DNA from: Zoogloea sp016790385
GTDB lineage: Bacteria > Pseudomonadota > Gammaproteobacteria > Burkholderiales > Rhodocyclaceae
Strand: one strand, 5' to 3'
Assembly: GCF_041916735.1 (NCBI RefSeq)
Contig: NZ_JAYRYY010000001.1
Length of the DNA stretch: 64,000 nt
Positions 24,648-34,716 of the stretch are shown here, in pieces. A program made the position numbers and the translations under genes. The stretch's first letter is position 1. Every line of letters begins with the position of its first letter. A model generated the notes under the pieces. That model saw only the letters and a list, made by a program, of their open reading frames with translations, was not told the DNA's origin and searched no databases.

Positions 24648-27008
24648 ATGCTAGACATCGAAATTGACGGAAAGCAGTTGCAGGTTCCTGACGGGATTAC
24701 CGTCATGGAGGCCGCCAATCAGGTTGGCGCCTATGTACCTCATTTTTGCTACCATAAGAAGCTATCCATCGCTGCGAATTGTCGTATGTGTCTCGTGCAA
24801 GTCGAGAAAGCGCCAAAGCCGCTTCCCGCTTGCGCCACACCTGTAACTAATGGGATGAAGGTGTGGACCCATTCGGAGCAGGCTGTCAAGGCGCAAAAGG
24901 GTGTAATGGAGTTCCTTCTTGTCAATCATCCACTTGATTGTCCGATTTGTGACCAAGGTGGTGAGTGTCAATTGCAGGATCTTTCAGTCGGATATGGTGG
25001 CGCCCAGTCCCGCTATGAGGAAGAAAAGCGAGTTGTATCGAATAAAGATCTAGGTCCGCTGGTTTCTACGGACATGACGCGGTGCATTAACTGTACGCGT
25101 TGTGTGCGATTTACATCTGAAATCGCGGGGCTGATGGAGTTGGGGCAGGCATTCCGTGGCGAACATGCCGAAATCATGCCCTTTGTAGAGAAAACGGTTG
25201 ATACCGAGCTTTCCGGCAACATCATTGACCTTTGCCCGGTTGGCGCCCTTACTTCAAAGCCATTCCGATTTGCGGCGCGAGCGTGGGAGATGTCTCGCAG
25301 AAAGTCTGTGAGCCCCCACGACTCTCTCGGGAGTAATCTGGTTGTTCAGGTTAAGCATGATGTTGTCAAGCGCATTCTTCCTTTCGAGAATGAAGACATA
25401 AATGAGTGCTGGATTTCGGACAAGGATCGTTTTTCCTACGAAGCGCTTAATGGTCCTGATCGGCTGACAAAGCCCATGGTCAAGCAGGCGGGTAGTTGGA
25501 TTGAGACAGATTGGTCCACTGCTCTTGAGTACGTCGCAAACGGGCTTAAGTCCATCGTTCTCGAGCATGGTAAGGATGCTGTAGGCGCGCTCGCGTCGCC
25601 GCATAGCACATTTGAAGAGCTTTTCTTGATTCAGTCCTTGGTAAGAGGATTGGGTTCAGGGAATGTGGATTTCCGTCTTCGCCAGACTGACTTCGCTCTC
25701 GATGAGTTCAGGTCAGGCGCGCCGTGGCTTGGGATGCCTGTTGCTGAGATCGGATCCCTTGACCGCGTCCTCATAATCGGTAGTTTCTTCCGAAAAGATC
25801 ATCCCCTGATTGCTCAGCGGGTTCGGCAGGGCGTCAAACGTGGACTGAAGGTAAGCGCAGTCAATCCTGCCTTCGACGACTGGCAGTTGCCGATCACAAA
25901 CAAGGTGTGTGTGTCTGCGGATAAGATGACGAGGACTCTGCTTGGAGTTCTCAAGGCGGTCGCGGATCTGAAAGGGGTCGAGGTCAGCGAGTCCTTCAGA
26001 GATGCTCTCGCTGACGCCGACGTTGATGATCGTGTCGTTGCGGTTGCCAGTAGTCTCGCGTCCGGTCGTCGGATTGCTGTATGGCTGGGAAACTTCGCAC
26101 TTCAGCATGTTGATGCGTCTCGCATTCATCTGTTGGCACAGGAAATATCTCGTCTTGTCGGAGCCAGGTTTGGTGTTCTCGGTGAGGCGGCCAATAGCGT
26201 CGGGGGCTATATTGCGGGAGCCGTACCGAGGTTTGGTGAGCTAAGAGGGAAAAATACCTCAGAGATGTTGTCCAGTTCTCTGAAGGCTTATCTACTCTTA
26301 AATGTTGAACCGGAGCTTGACTGCGCGTCAGGATATGAGGCGGTCGATTCAATTTCCCGTGCGCAAATGGTTGCGGTGTTTAGCGCCTTCAGATCGGAGG
26401 CAGCGTTAGCTTACGCCGATGTTCTTCTGCCCATCGCTCCTTTCTCGGAGACTGCCGGGACTTTTGTTAATTGCGAAGGTCGAGCTCAAAGCTTCTACCC
26501 GGTAGTGAAGTCTTTGGGCGATTCGCGTCCTGGCTGGAAAGTGCTTAAAGTCCTGGGTGAGATGCTCGCTGTTGATGGTTTTTCTCTTGATTCGATTGAG
26601 CAGGTTCGGAAAGCTGCCTTTGGAGGTGAGGTATCCGTAGATCTAGGCAAGCTCAATAACGAGGTCACTTGCGGCGGAGCCTTTTACATTGGTCCAAGAA
26701 GTCCCCGCCTGCAGCGCGTCGCTGATATTCCGATTTATTTTTGTGATGGTCTCGTTCGCCGTGCTCCCTCTCTTCAGGCGACAAAGGATGCTTCGGAGCC
26801 TGCTGCAAGGATGAACAAAGAAAGTCTTGGCAAATACGGTATCGAGCCGGGAGAAAAGGTGAGGGTGGTTAGCGGACGTGGTCAGGCGGTAGTCGTCGCT
26901 ATCGAGGACCAAGAGGTTGCGGACGGTTGCGTAAGATTGGCGGGAGCTCACCCCCTTACTGCGCACTTGGATGCGCTAAATGGCGAAGTCAGCGTGGAGC
27001 GGTTGTGA
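24648..27008 (+). CDS. nuoG: NADH-quinone oxidoreductase subunit G
   Basis: Complex I 75-kDa iron-sulfur subunit. The true start is ATG at 24648 (MLDIEIDGKQ, 786 residues); an earlier in-frame ATG at 24549 lies within nuoF. The N-terminal ferredoxin has the N1b [2Fe-2S] ligands in CYHKKLS, NCRMC and PACATPV. The His-Cys N5 site is in the HPLDCPICDQGGECQLQD region, and the N4 site uses CINCTRC and DLCPVGAL. A molybdopterin-oxidoreductase-like domain without visible Mo ligands fills the rest. Its TGA overlaps the nuoH ATG by one base. Confidence 0.97.
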   Translation: MLDIEIDGKQLQVPDGITVMEAANQVGAYVPHFCYHKKLSIAANCRMCLVQVEKAPKPLPACATPVTNGMKVWTHSEQAVKAQKGVMEFLLVNHPLDCPICDQGGECQLQDLSVGYGGAQSRYEEEKRVVSNKDLGPLVSTDMTRCINCTRCVRFTSEIAGLMELGQAFRGEHAEIMPFVEKTVDTELSGNIIDLCPVGALTSKPFRFAARAWEMSRRKSVSPHDSLGSNLVVQVKHDVVKRILPFENEDINECWISDKDRFSYEALNGPDRLTKPMVKQAGSWIETDWSTALEYVANGLKSIVLEHGKDAVGALASPHSTFEELFLIQSLVRGLGSGNVDFRLRQTDFALDEFRSGAPWLGMPVAEIGSLDRVLIIGSFFRKDHPLIAQRVRQGVKRGLKVSAVNPAFDDWQLPITNKVCVSADKMTRTLLGVLKAVADLKGVEVSESFRDALADADVDDRVVAVASSLASGRRIAVWLGNFALQHVDASRIHLLAQEISRLVGARFGVLGEAANSVGGYIAGAVPRFGELRGKNTSEMLSSSLKAYLLLNVEPELDCASGYEAVDSISRAQMVAVFSAFRSEAALAYADVLLPIAPFSETAGTFVNCEGRAQSFYPVVKSLGDSRPGWKVLKVLGEMLAVDGFSLDSIEQVRKAAFGGEVSVDLGKLNNEVTCGGAFYIGPRSPRLQRVADIPIYFCDGLVRRAPSLQATKDASEPAARMNKESLGKYGIEPGEKVRVVSGRGQAVVVAIEDQEVADGCVRLAGAHPLTAHLDALNGEVSVERL

Positions 27009-28057
27009 TGGAAGCTTACATCGAGCCGGTAGCGGCACTGTTTGGATCCGCATGGCCTCTTGTGTGGTCGCTATTGAAGATCATTGGAATCGTTGCGCCG
27101 CTCTTCCTTTGCGTTGCCTATTTGACGCTTGCGGAACGCAAGGTGATTGGTTACATGCAGGTTCGCTTAGGGCCAAATCGCGTGGGACCGAAAGGCTTGC
27201 TTCAGCCGATCGCCGATGGTGTCAAGCTTCTTCTCAAGGAGGTAATCGTTCCGTCGGGGGCCAGCAAGGGATTGTTCATTCTTGGACCGGTCCTTGCGTT
27301 GGGGCCTGCACTCGCGGCTTGGGCGGTGGTTCCCTTTTCAGAGGGATGGGTTGTTGGTGATGTCGATGCTGGTCTTCTTTTTCTGTTGGCAATTACCTCC
27401 ATTGAAGTTTATGGCGTGATCATTGCAGCGTGGGCTTCCAATTCCAAGTATGCGTTTCTAGGCGGAATGCGGGCCGCTGCTCAAATGGTGTCTTACGAGA
27501 TTGCGATGGGTTTTGCCCTTGTCTGCGTCTTGATGATTTCGTCAAGTTTGAATCTCACGGAGATTGTGGCAGTGCAGGCGAGAGGTCAGTGGGCCGATTG
27601 GGGATTCGGCTTCTTGAGTTGGAATTGGTTGCCGTTGTTTCCAATGTTTATCGTTTATCTGATTTCGGGAATTGCAGAGACGAATCGGGCGCCGTTCGAT
27701 GTCGTGGAAGGTGAGTCGGAGATTGTGGCCGGTCATATGGTCGAGTACTCGGGGATGGCGTTTGCGCTTTTCTTCCTCGGTGAGTACGCGAATATGATCC
27801 TTATCTCAGCGCTGACGTCTATTCTGTTCCTTGGCGGCTGGTTGTCTCCGGTGGGTTTTCTGCCGGATGGATTTATCTGGCTTGCGTTGAAGACTTCGTT
27901 CATTCTGTTTCTGTTCCTTTGGTTCAGAGCGACGTTTCCGCGCTTTAGATATGACCACATTATGCGCTTGGGCTGGAAGGTGTTCATTCCCTTAACGCTA
28001 TTCTGGGTTGTTGTCGTTGCCGTGTGGGTTATGTCGCCTTTGTCGATCTGGAAGTGA
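27008..28057 (+). CDS. nuoH: NADH-quinone oxidoreductase subunit H
   Basis: Membrane subunit at the junction of the peripheral and membrane arms, lining the quinone channel, 349 residues from the ATG at 27008. It has about eight transmembrane helices. Conserved loops are LAERKVIGYMQVRLGPNRVG near residue 38 and the acidic E-rich loop AETNRAPFDVVEGESEIVAG. It starts on the last base of the nuoG stop codon, indicating coupling. Confidence 0.97.
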   Translation: MEAYIEPVAALFGSAWPLVWSLLKIIGIVAPLFLCVAYLTLAERKVIGYMQVRLGPNRVGPKGLLQPIADGVKLLLKEVIVPSGASKGLFILGPVLALGPALAAWAVVPFSEGWVVGDVDAGLLFLLAITSIEVYGVIIAAWASNSKYAFLGGMRAAAQMVSYEIAMGFALVCVLMISSSLNLTEIVAVQARGQWADWGFGFLSWNWLPLFPMFIVYLISGIAETNRAPFDVVEGESEIVAGHMVEYSGMAFALFFLGEYANMILISALTSILFLGGWLSPVGFLPDGFIWLALKTSFILFLFLWFRATFPRFRYDHIMRLGWKVFIPLTLFWVVVVAVWVMSPLSIWK

Positions 28058-28067
28058 GGAAAAGATA

Positions 28068-28556
28068 ATGGGTTCGATGAAGGATTACGTTGGCAGTCTT
28101 TTTCTCAAGGAACTGCTCAAAGGCATGGCGCTTACGGGACGTCATCTCTTCGCGCGCAAGATTACTGTCCAGTTTCCTGAAGAAAAGACACCTCAAAGTC
28201 CTCGATTCCGGGGCTTGCATGCTCTCCGTCGTTACCCGAACGGTGAAGAGCGATGCATTGCGTGCAAACTGTGTGAGGCTGTGTGCCCCGCAATGGCCAT
28301 CACAATTGAGTCTGAACAACGCGCGGATGGTTCTCGGCGTACTAGCCGTTACGACATTGATTTGACGAAGTGCATTTTTTGCGGATTCTGCGAGGAGGCT
28401 TGCCCAGTCGACGCGATCGTTGAAACCCGGGTCTTCGAGTACCACGGAGAGAAGCGCGGGGATCTTTACTACACAAAGCAGATGCTGCTTGCGGTTGGGG
28501 ATCGGCACGAGGCGCAGATTGCTAAGGATCGGGAAATCGATTCCAAGTACCGATAG
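28068..28556 (+). CDS. nuoI: NADH-quinone oxidoreductase subunit I
   Basis: Peripheral-arm ferredoxin-type subunit of 162 residues from the ATG at 28068, with GAGGA about 8 bases upstream. It holds two [4Fe-4S] clusters, N6a and N6b, with motifs CIACKLCEAVCP and CIFCGFCEEACP. An N-terminal amphipathic helix (about 7-28) docks on the membrane arm. The clusters pass electrons from NuoG to NuoB. Confidence 0.97.
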   Translation: MGSMKDYVGSLFLKELLKGMALTGRHLFARKITVQFPEEKTPQSPRFRGLHALRRYPNGEERCIACKLCEAVCPAMAITIESEQRADGSRRTSRYDIDLTKCIFCGFCEEACPVDAIVETRVFEYHGEKRGDLYYTKQMLLAVGDRHEAQIAKDREIDSKYR

Positions 28557-28597
28557 ATAAGTGGATACGGACTAAATCATCTTTGCGGAACACGTTT

Positions 28598-29200
28598 ATG
28601 GATTTCCAGTCAGTAGTTTTCTACTTCTTTTCGGCAGTGATGGTGCTGGCCTCGTTGAGAGTCATTACCGCGCGGAACCCGGTTCACGCCGCCCTTTTCC
28701 TCGTACTTGCTTTTTTTTCAGCAGGTGGGATCTGGATGCTTCTTAGGGCAGAGTTTCTCGCCATTGCGCTCGTGATGGTCTATGTAGGGGCCGTCATGGT
28801 TCTTTTCCTGTTCGTCGTCATGATGCTTGACATTAATCTCGAGCGGATCAGGCAAGGATTCTGGAGCTATCTTCCAATTGGGAGTGTTGTAGGGCTGCTA
28901 ATGGTTGCCGAAATGGCCATCGTTGTCGGAGGACAATACTTTGGTCTCGGAGGAATGCCCGCGCCCTCGGAGCCGGAGCCTGGATATAGCAACACTAAGG
29001 AGCTTGGCCGTTTGCTTTACACCGAGTATGTGTATCCATTTGAGTTGGCTTCTATCGTGCTTCTTGTCGCTATGATCGCCGCAGTTGCTTTGACTTTGCG
29101 CAAGCGCAAAGGTGTCAAGAAGATCGATCCTGCTGCTCAGGTCGCGGTGAATCGTGATGATCGTGTGCGTATCGTTTCGATGCGCGCAGAAAAGGACTGA
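28598..29200 (+). CDS. nuoJ: NADH-quinone oxidoreductase subunit J
   Basis: Membrane subunit of 200 residues with five transmembrane helices. The conserved third helix contains MVYVGAVMVLFLFVVMML, the pi-bulge helix region involved in coupling. The ATG at 28598 (MDFQSVVFYFFS) is preferred over an in-frame TTG at 28583. A basic C-terminal tail (about 170-200) is cytoplasmic. Confidence 0.96.
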   Translation: MDFQSVVFYFFSAVMVLASLRVITARNPVHAALFLVLAFFSAGGIWMLLRAEFLAIALVMVYVGAVMVLFLFVVMMLDINLERIRQGFWSYLPIGSVVGLLMVAEMAIVVGGQYFGLGGMPAPSEPEPGYSNTKELGRLLYTEYVYPFELASIVLLVAMIAAVALTLRKRKGVKKIDPAAQVAVNRDDRVRIVSMRAEKD

Positions 29201-29232
29201 CTTTCTGCTGACGGTCGTCAGGGAGGAAAAAT

Positions 29233-29538
29233 ATGCTTTCTTTGTCTCATTACCTGATTCTCGCGGCGATTATTTTTTCGCTCGGTGTTGTCGGAATTTT
29301 CCTTAATCGCAAGAATCTCATTGTGCTTTTGATGGCCATTGAGTTGATGTTGCTCGCAGTCAATCTGAACTTCATAGCCTTTTCCCACTATTTAGGGGAT
29401 GCCGCAGGTCAGATTTTTGTTTTCTTCATTTTGACCGTTGCCGCTGCTGAGGCAGCGATAGGTCTGGCCATTCTCGTTGCATTGTTCCGCAATTTGCGAA
29501 CGATTCACGTCGATGACCTGGATAGTCTCAAGGGATAA
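29233..29538 (+). CDS. nuoK: NADH-quinone oxidoreductase subunit K
   Basis: MrpC-like membrane subunit of 101 residues with three transmembrane helices. The two buried glutamates of the proton path are visible in LMAIELMLLAVNLNF and in the AAAEAAIGLAI segment. A good GGGAGG ribosome-binding site precedes the start. nuoL begins 12 bases after the stop. Confidence 0.97.
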   Translation: MLSLSHYLILAAIIFSLGVVGIFLNRKNLIVLLMAIELMLLAVNLNFIAFSHYLGDAAGQIFVFFILTVAAAEAAIGLAILVALFRNLRTIHVDDLDSLKG

Positions 29539-29550
29539 GGAAGCGTTTCG

Positions 29551-31602
29551 ATGACTGAGATGCAAAAGCTCTATCTGTTGGTGCCCTTGGCTCCCCTGTT
29601 CGGTGCAATCGTTGCCGGTTTATTCGGCAAGGTTGTGGGCCGGGTTGGGGCTCATTCGGTAACCATTCTTGGCGTCGCCGTGTCCTTTGTAGCCTCTCTT
29701 TTCATATTCCAGGACGTGCATGCGGGCAATGTGTTCAACGGCACTTTGTACACTTGGGCAACAAGTGGTTCCCTGACTCTGGAAGTCGGCTTCCTGATCG
29801 ACTCCCTTACGGTCATGATGATGCTTGTCGTTACATTCGTGTCCCTCATGGTGCACATCTACACGATTGGATATATGTCGGAAGATCCCGGCTATCAGCG
29901 GTTCTTCAGCTATATCTCACTTTTCACGTTCTCGATGCTCATGTTGGTTATGTCGAACAACTTTCTCCAGTTGTTCTTCGGATGGGAGGCCGTGGGCTTG
30001 GTTTCGTATCTACTGATCGGATTTTGGTACACACGTCCGACGGCCATATTCGCCAACATGAAGGCATTTCTCGTCAATCGAGTAGGGGATTTTGGATTTC
30101 TTCTGGGAATTGGGCTTGTAGCCGCATTTGCGGGTACGCTCAATTATTCTGAGGTTTTTGCTAAGGCTACCGATCTCGCGAATATGACAGTTCCGGCGAC
30201 GGGGTGGCCGCTGATTACAGCAATTTGTATTGGTTTGTTCATTGGGGCGATGGGTAAGTCCGCTCAGGTTCCACTGCACGTCTGGCTACCTGATTCGATG
30301 GAGGGTCCAACACCCATTTCCGCCCTTATCCACGCGGCTACGATGGTTACAGCAGGCATATTCATGGTCGCACGGATGTCGCCGTTGTTTGAACTCTCGG
30401 AGGCCGCGCTATCTTTCGTGCTTGTCATTGGGGCGACCACCGCGCTGTTCATGGGCTTTCTCGGGATTGTGCAAAACGACATCAAGCGGGTGGTTGCTTA
30501 TTCGACTCTTTCCCAGCTCGGCTACATGACCGTAGCGTTGGGTGTCTCGGCCTATTCGGCTGCTGTCTTCCATCTGATGACCCATGCCTTTTTTAAGGCT
30601 TTGTTGTTCCTGGGCGCGGGCTCTGTGATCATTGGCATGCACCATGATCAGGATATGCGTAACATGGGAGGGCTCTGGAAGTACATGCCAATAACGTGGC
30701 TGACGTCACTGTTGGGCTCTCTGGCTTTGATTGGTTTTCCGTTTCTTTCGGGCTTTTACTCGAAAGACATGATTATTGAGGCGGTGAAGCTTTCGCACAT
30801 TCCAGGTTCCGGTTATGCATATTTCTGTGTGATCGTTGGCGTCTTTGTTACCGCCTTCTACTCTTTCCGCATGTATTTTCTGGTGTTTCACGGGTCGGAA
30901 AGGTTTGGCAAACAGGACGATCATCACGCATGTCATTCTGATGGTCATGCCGACGTCTCCCATGATGACGATCATCACGCCGATGATCATGATGATCACG
31001 CTCATCATGGATTGGCTCCTGGTCAAAAACCACATGAGTCTCCGTGGGTTGTTACTGTTCCACTGGTCCTGTTGGCGATTCCGTCGGTGCTTGTCGGGTT
31101 CTTTACAATTGAACCGATGTTGTTCGGGGGATTCTTCGAAAAGGTTATTCACATTGGCGAAAACCACGAAGTCCTCAAGGAGCTTTCTGAAGAATTCCAT
31201 GGCGCATACGCGATGGCGATTCACGGTCTGATGACGCTTCCGTTCGTGCTCGCGATGAGCGGTGTCGCTCTTGCTTGGTTCTTCTATATGGTTGCACCGT
31301 CGATTCCCGCAGCAATCATGCGGACATTCAAACCGGTTCATACTTTGTTGGAGAACAAGTATTACTTTGACCGTTTCAACGAAGTTGTCTTTGCCGGCGG
31401 TGCTCGTCTGCTGGGTCGTGGTCTCTGGAAGTTTGGAGATCAGTCTGTTATCGATGGAATGTTTGTCAACGGTTCTGCGAAATTCGTTGGGTTTATTGCT
31501 CAGCTCTCTCGTCTCTTCCAAAGCGGGCACATCTATCAGTATGCGTTTTCAATGATCTTCGGCGTTGTAATCCTTCTGACCTTCTGGTTCAACCGTGGGT
31601 GA
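29551..31602 (+). CDS. nuoL: NADH-quinone oxidoreductase subunit L
   Basis: Distal antiporter-like proton-pumping subunit, 683 residues, against 613 in E. coli. The conserved lysine helices are seen in GAMGKSAQVPLHVWLPDSMEG and in the HAFFKALLFLGAGS region. The first half matches the proton_antipo core. A His/Asp-rich loop (residues 456-486) lies before the last helices, and the C-terminal part includes the long lateral helix region. The extra length lies mainly in this loop and its flanks. A 79-base gap with a small palindrome separates it from nuoM. Confidence 0.97.
   Translation: MTEMQKLYLLVPLAPLFGAIVAGLFGKVVGRVGAHSVTILGVAVSFVASLFIFQDVHAGNVFNGTLYTWATSGSLTLEVGFLIDSLTVMMMLVVTFVSLMVHIYTIGYMSEDPGYQRFFSYISLFTFSMLMLVMSNNFLQLFFGWEAVGLVSYLLIGFWYTRPTAIFANMKAFLVNRVGDFGFLLGIGLVAAFAGTLNYSEVFAKATDLANMTVPATGWPLITAICIGLFIGAMGKSAQVPLHVWLPDSMEGPTPISALIHAATMVTAGIFMVARMSPLFELSEAALSFVLVIGATTALFMGFLGIVQNDIKRVVAYSTLSQLGYMTVALGVSAYSAAVFHLMTHAFFKALLFLGAGSVIIGMHHDQDMRNMGGLWKYMPITWLTSLLGSLALIGFPFLSGFYSKDMIIEAVKLSHIPGSGYAYFCVIVGVFVTAFYSFRMYFLVFHGSERFGKQDDHHACHSDGHADVSHDDDHHADDHDDHAHHGLAPGQKPHESPWVVTVPLVLLAIPSVLVGFFTIEPMLFGGFFEKVIHIGENHEVLKELSEEFHGAYAMAIHGLMTLPFVLAMSGVALAWFFYMVAPSIPAAIMRTFKPVHTLLENKYYFDRFNEVVFAGGARLLGRGLWKFGDQSVIDGMFVNGSAKFVGFIAQLSRLFQSGHIYQYAFSMIFGVVILLTFWFNRG
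30916..31008 (+). repeat. GATCAT-rich tract encoding His/Asp loop in NuoL
   Basis: Thirty-one codons (NuoL residues 456-486) contain 11 His, 11 Asp and one Cys. At DNA level the tract repeats GATCATCACGC-like and GATGATCAT units, suggesting growth by slippage. The loop faces the cytoplasm if NuoL has normal topology and could bind metal. Confidence 0.8.
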
Positions 31603-31681
31603 CGTTCGGTTCGAAGGTCAGGGATAACAGAGAGATTTAGGACTTGAGCGCCGCTAGCGGTGCATAGAACGGAAAGTAGAG

Positions 31682-33163
31682 ATGACGGGTATTCCATTCC
31701 TCAGCCTTGCGATTTGGGTTCCGATCGTTGGTGGCCTATTGGCGCTCGCTACGGGTTCGGACCGTAATGCTTCAGTAGCCAGATTTGTGGCGCTGTTCTT
31801 CGCGCTCGCGGGGTTGGCGGTCAGTATTCCGCTCTACACCGGGTTTGATGTCAGCACGAGCGCAATGCAGTTTGTCGAGACGTATCAATGGATCCCGCGT
31901 TTCAACATCAATTACGTGCTGGGCGTTGATGGTATTTCTGTCTTGTTCGTGTTGCTGAACAGTTTCATTACGGTCATTGTCGTGATAGCGGGCTGGGAGG
32001 TGATTCAGGAGAAGGTCGCCCAGTACATGGCAGGTTTTCTGATCATGTCGGGTCTTATCAACGGAATCTTCTCAGCGTTGGATGGCGTTCTTTTTTACGT
32101 GTTTTTCGAGGCGTCGTTGATTCCTCTGTTCATCATTATCGGTGTGTGGGGTGGCCCGAATCGCGTTTATGCAGCGATCAAGTTCTTTCTATACACGCTC
32201 GCCGGTTCGCTGTTGATGTTGGTCGCGTTGCTTTATCTGTTCATGGAGTCGGGTGGTAGTTTTAGTATTCTCGACTGGCATCAGCTTAAGCTGGGATTGG
32301 ACGCTCAAACTCTGATTTTCTGGGCCTTTCTTGCGTCATTCGCCGTTAAAGTTCCGATGTTCCCGGTTCATACTTGGCTGCCTGATGCCCACGTTGAGGC
32401 TCCAACAGGTGGTTCTATTGTTTTGGCTGCTATTGGCCTCAAGCTGGGTGCGTACGGTTTTCTGCGATTTTCTTTGCCCATTGCTCCGGACGCCAGCCAG
32501 GCGTTTGCTCCGATGATCATTACATTGTCACTGATCGCGGTTATTTACATTGGGTTTGTTGCGCTTGTGCAGACTGACATGAAGAAGCTTGTTGCGTATT
32601 CGTCGATTTCTCACATGGGGTTCGTTACGCTCGGGTTCTTTATTTTCAACCCGCTCGGTATCGAGGGCGCACTGGTTCAAATGATTTCCCATGGTTTCGT
32701 TTCGGGTGCGATGTTTGCGTGCATCGGAGTTCTCTACGATCGGATGCATTCTCGTCAGATCGCTGACTATGGCGGTGTGGTCAACGTTATGCCGAAGTTT
32801 GCGGCTCTCTTCATGCTCTTTTCCATGGCGAACTCGGGTTTGCCGGCTACTTCTGGTTTTGTCGGCGAGTTTATGGTTGCACTCGGTGCGGTTCAGTACA
32901 ATTTCTGGGTAGGCTTTGCTGCGGCTACAACACTTATTGTTGGTGCGGCGTATACCCTTTGGATGTACAAGCGGGTTGTGTTTGGTGCAATCACCAATCA
33001 CCACGTGTCCGAACTAACGGATCTCAATAACAGAGAGTTTGTGTTTCTCGTGATCCTCGCTGTCTGTGTTCTGGCCATGGGTATTTATCCCTATCCAATC
33101 ACAGAGGTAATGCACGCGTCAGTCAATGATTTGCTCAAGCATGTTTCAGTGAGCAAGCTCTGA
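31682..33163 (+). CDS. nuoM: NADH-quinone oxidoreductase subunit M
   Basis: Antiporter-like proton-pumping subunit, 493 residues, about 14 transmembrane helices. The key charged residues are in FFEASLIPLFIIIG (Glu of helix 5), FAVKVPMFPVHTWLPDAHVEAP (Lys of helix 7) and the DMKKLVAYSSISHMGF helix. The length matches the family. It belongs to the distal membrane arm with NuoL. Confidence 0.97.
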   Translation: MTGIPFLSLAIWVPIVGGLLALATGSDRNASVARFVALFFALAGLAVSIPLYTGFDVSTSAMQFVETYQWIPRFNINYVLGVDGISVLFVLLNSFITVIVVIAGWEVIQEKVAQYMAGFLIMSGLINGIFSALDGVLFYVFFEASLIPLFIIIGVWGGPNRVYAAIKFFLYTLAGSLLMLVALLYLFMESGGSFSILDWHQLKLGLDAQTLIFWAFLASFAVKVPMFPVHTWLPDAHVEAPTGGSIVLAAIGLKLGAYGFLRFSLPIAPDASQAFAPMIITLSLIAVIYIGFVALVQTDMKKLVAYSSISHMGFVTLGFFIFNPLGIEGALVQMISHGFVSGAMFACIGVLYDRMHSRQIADYGGVVNVMPKFAALFMLFSMANSGLPATSGFVGEFMVALGAVQYNFWVGFAAATTLIVGAAYTLWMYKRVVFGAITNHHVSELTDLNNREFVFLVILAVCVLAMGIYPYPITEVMHASVNDLLKHVSVSKL

Positions 33164-33207
33164 CTTTGAAGTAAACGACACAAAACCCTCCGGATTGTGG
33201 GCTGAAG

Positions 33208-34674
33208 ATGAACTTTGTGATCCCTGATTTTTATCCTGCCGCGGCTGAATTGTTTGTCGCTGCAATGTCTTTCGTCATTCTCTTGGTTGGTACGTTCAAG
33301 CAGAATGCGCGGTCTTTGGTCTATACACTGACTCAGCTCACGCTGGTAGCGGCTGCGGCTATTACTTGGCGAACTATGGATGGTCAGGTCAATTTCACGT
33401 TTAGTAATATGTACGTGGACGACTTGATGGGCGATGTCCTCAAACTGATGCTTTATGCCTCGGTTGCTGCGGTTTTACTGTATTCCCGTGGATACATGAA
33501 CGACCGGAAGATGGAGACGACGGAGTATTATCTTCTTGCCCTTTACGCTACGCTAGGCATGATGGTGATGATCTCCGCGAATCATTTTCTCACTATCTAT
33601 CTAGGCCTTGAGTTGTTGTCGCTCGCTCTATATGCGATGGTTGCGCTTGAGCGTGATTCAGCTAGATCTACCGAAGCGGCCATGAAGTATTTCGTGCTCG
33701 GTGCTCTCGCTTCCGGACTTCTTCTCTACGGCATTTCGATGATTTACGGTGCGACGGGAACGTTGGAGATTTCGAACGTTGCTCAGGCCATTTATCATCA
33801 AGCTGGGAATCGTACGGTGCTGATGTTTGGTTTGGTCTTCGTGGTCGCTGGCCTGGCATTCAAGCTCGGCGTTGTCCCGTTCCACATGTGGATACCTGAT
33901 GTCTATCAGGGTGCGCCCGCAGCCATTACGCTTTTCATTGCATCTGCGCCGAAGCTCGCAGCGTTCGCAATGGCCATGCGCCTGTTGGTCAATGGTCTCT
34001 TTGAGCTTGCGGAGCAGTGGCAGTCGATGCTGATGTTCCTGGCTGTTCTTTCGATAGTTCTTGGCAACTTGGCCGCTATCGCTCAGACGAATATCAAGCG
34101 CATGCTTGGTTATTCAGGTATTTCTCACATGGGCTTCATGTTGCTGGGCTTGATGTCCGGTGTTGTCGGGGGCGATCGACACTTCGCGCTGAATGCGTAT
34201 AGTTCTTCGATGTTCTATGTAATCTCTTATGTCCTTATGAGCTTGGCTTCGTTCGGCGTTATTCTCCTAATGTCGCGTTCTGGCTTTGAGGCCGAGTCCC
34301 TTGATGATTTTCGTGGTCTGAATAAACGTAGTTCCTGGTTTGCCGGAGTTATGGCGATCGTCATGTTTTCGATGGCCGGCATTCCGTTCTTTATCGGATT
34401 TTTCGCGAAGTTTTCTGTTCTTCAGGCTGTTGTTGCGGCCGGCTATATTTGGCTCGCTGTCCTTGCGGTAGTTATGTCGCTTATCGGTGCGTTCTATTAC
34501 CTGCGGGTCGTCAAGCTGATGTTCTTTGATGAGCCCGCAGATACGTCACCTATTGGCGCAACTTTGGATATGCGTGTTCTGCTTTCTGTGAATGGGATTG
34601 CTATTGCCGTGCTGGGTTTGTTGCCCCAGTCGCTTATGACTTGGTGTGCGTATTCCTTGCTTGGCTCACTTTGA
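33208..34674 (+). CDS. nuoN: NADH-quinone oxidoreductase subunit N
   Basis: Third antiporter-like proton-pumping subunit, 488 residues. Signatures are YLGLELLSLALYAMVAL (helix 5 Glu), FKLGVVPFHMWIPDVYQGAP (helix 7 Lys) and NIKRMLGYSGISHMGFMLLG. It is the last structural nuo gene. A DUF2818 membrane protein follows closely on the same strand with no terminator seen between. Confidence 0.97.
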   Translation: MNFVIPDFYPAAAELFVAAMSFVILLVGTFKQNARSLVYTLTQLTLVAAAAITWRTMDGQVNFTFSNMYVDDLMGDVLKLMLYASVAAVLLYSRGYMNDRKMETTEYYLLALYATLGMMVMISANHFLTIYLGLELLSLALYAMVALERDSARSTEAAMKYFVLGALASGLLLYGISMIYGATGTLEISNVAQAIYHQAGNRTVLMFGLVFVVAGLAFKLGVVPFHMWIPDVYQGAPAAITLFIASAPKLAAFAMAMRLLVNGLFELAEQWQSMLMFLAVLSIVLGNLAAIAQTNIKRMLGYSGISHMGFMLLGLMSGVVGGDRHFALNAYSSSMFYVISYVLMSLASFGVILLMSRSGFEAESLDDFRGLNKRSSWFAGVMAIVMFSMAGIPFFIGFFAKFSVLQAVVAAGYIWLAVLAVVMSLIGAFYYLRVVKLMFFDEPADTSPIGATLDMRVLLSVNGIAIAVLGLLPQSLMTWCAYSLLGSL

Positions 34675-34716
34675 TCGGCTGTTAATGCTGTCAGTGGATT
34701 GATTTGGGGAATCGCT

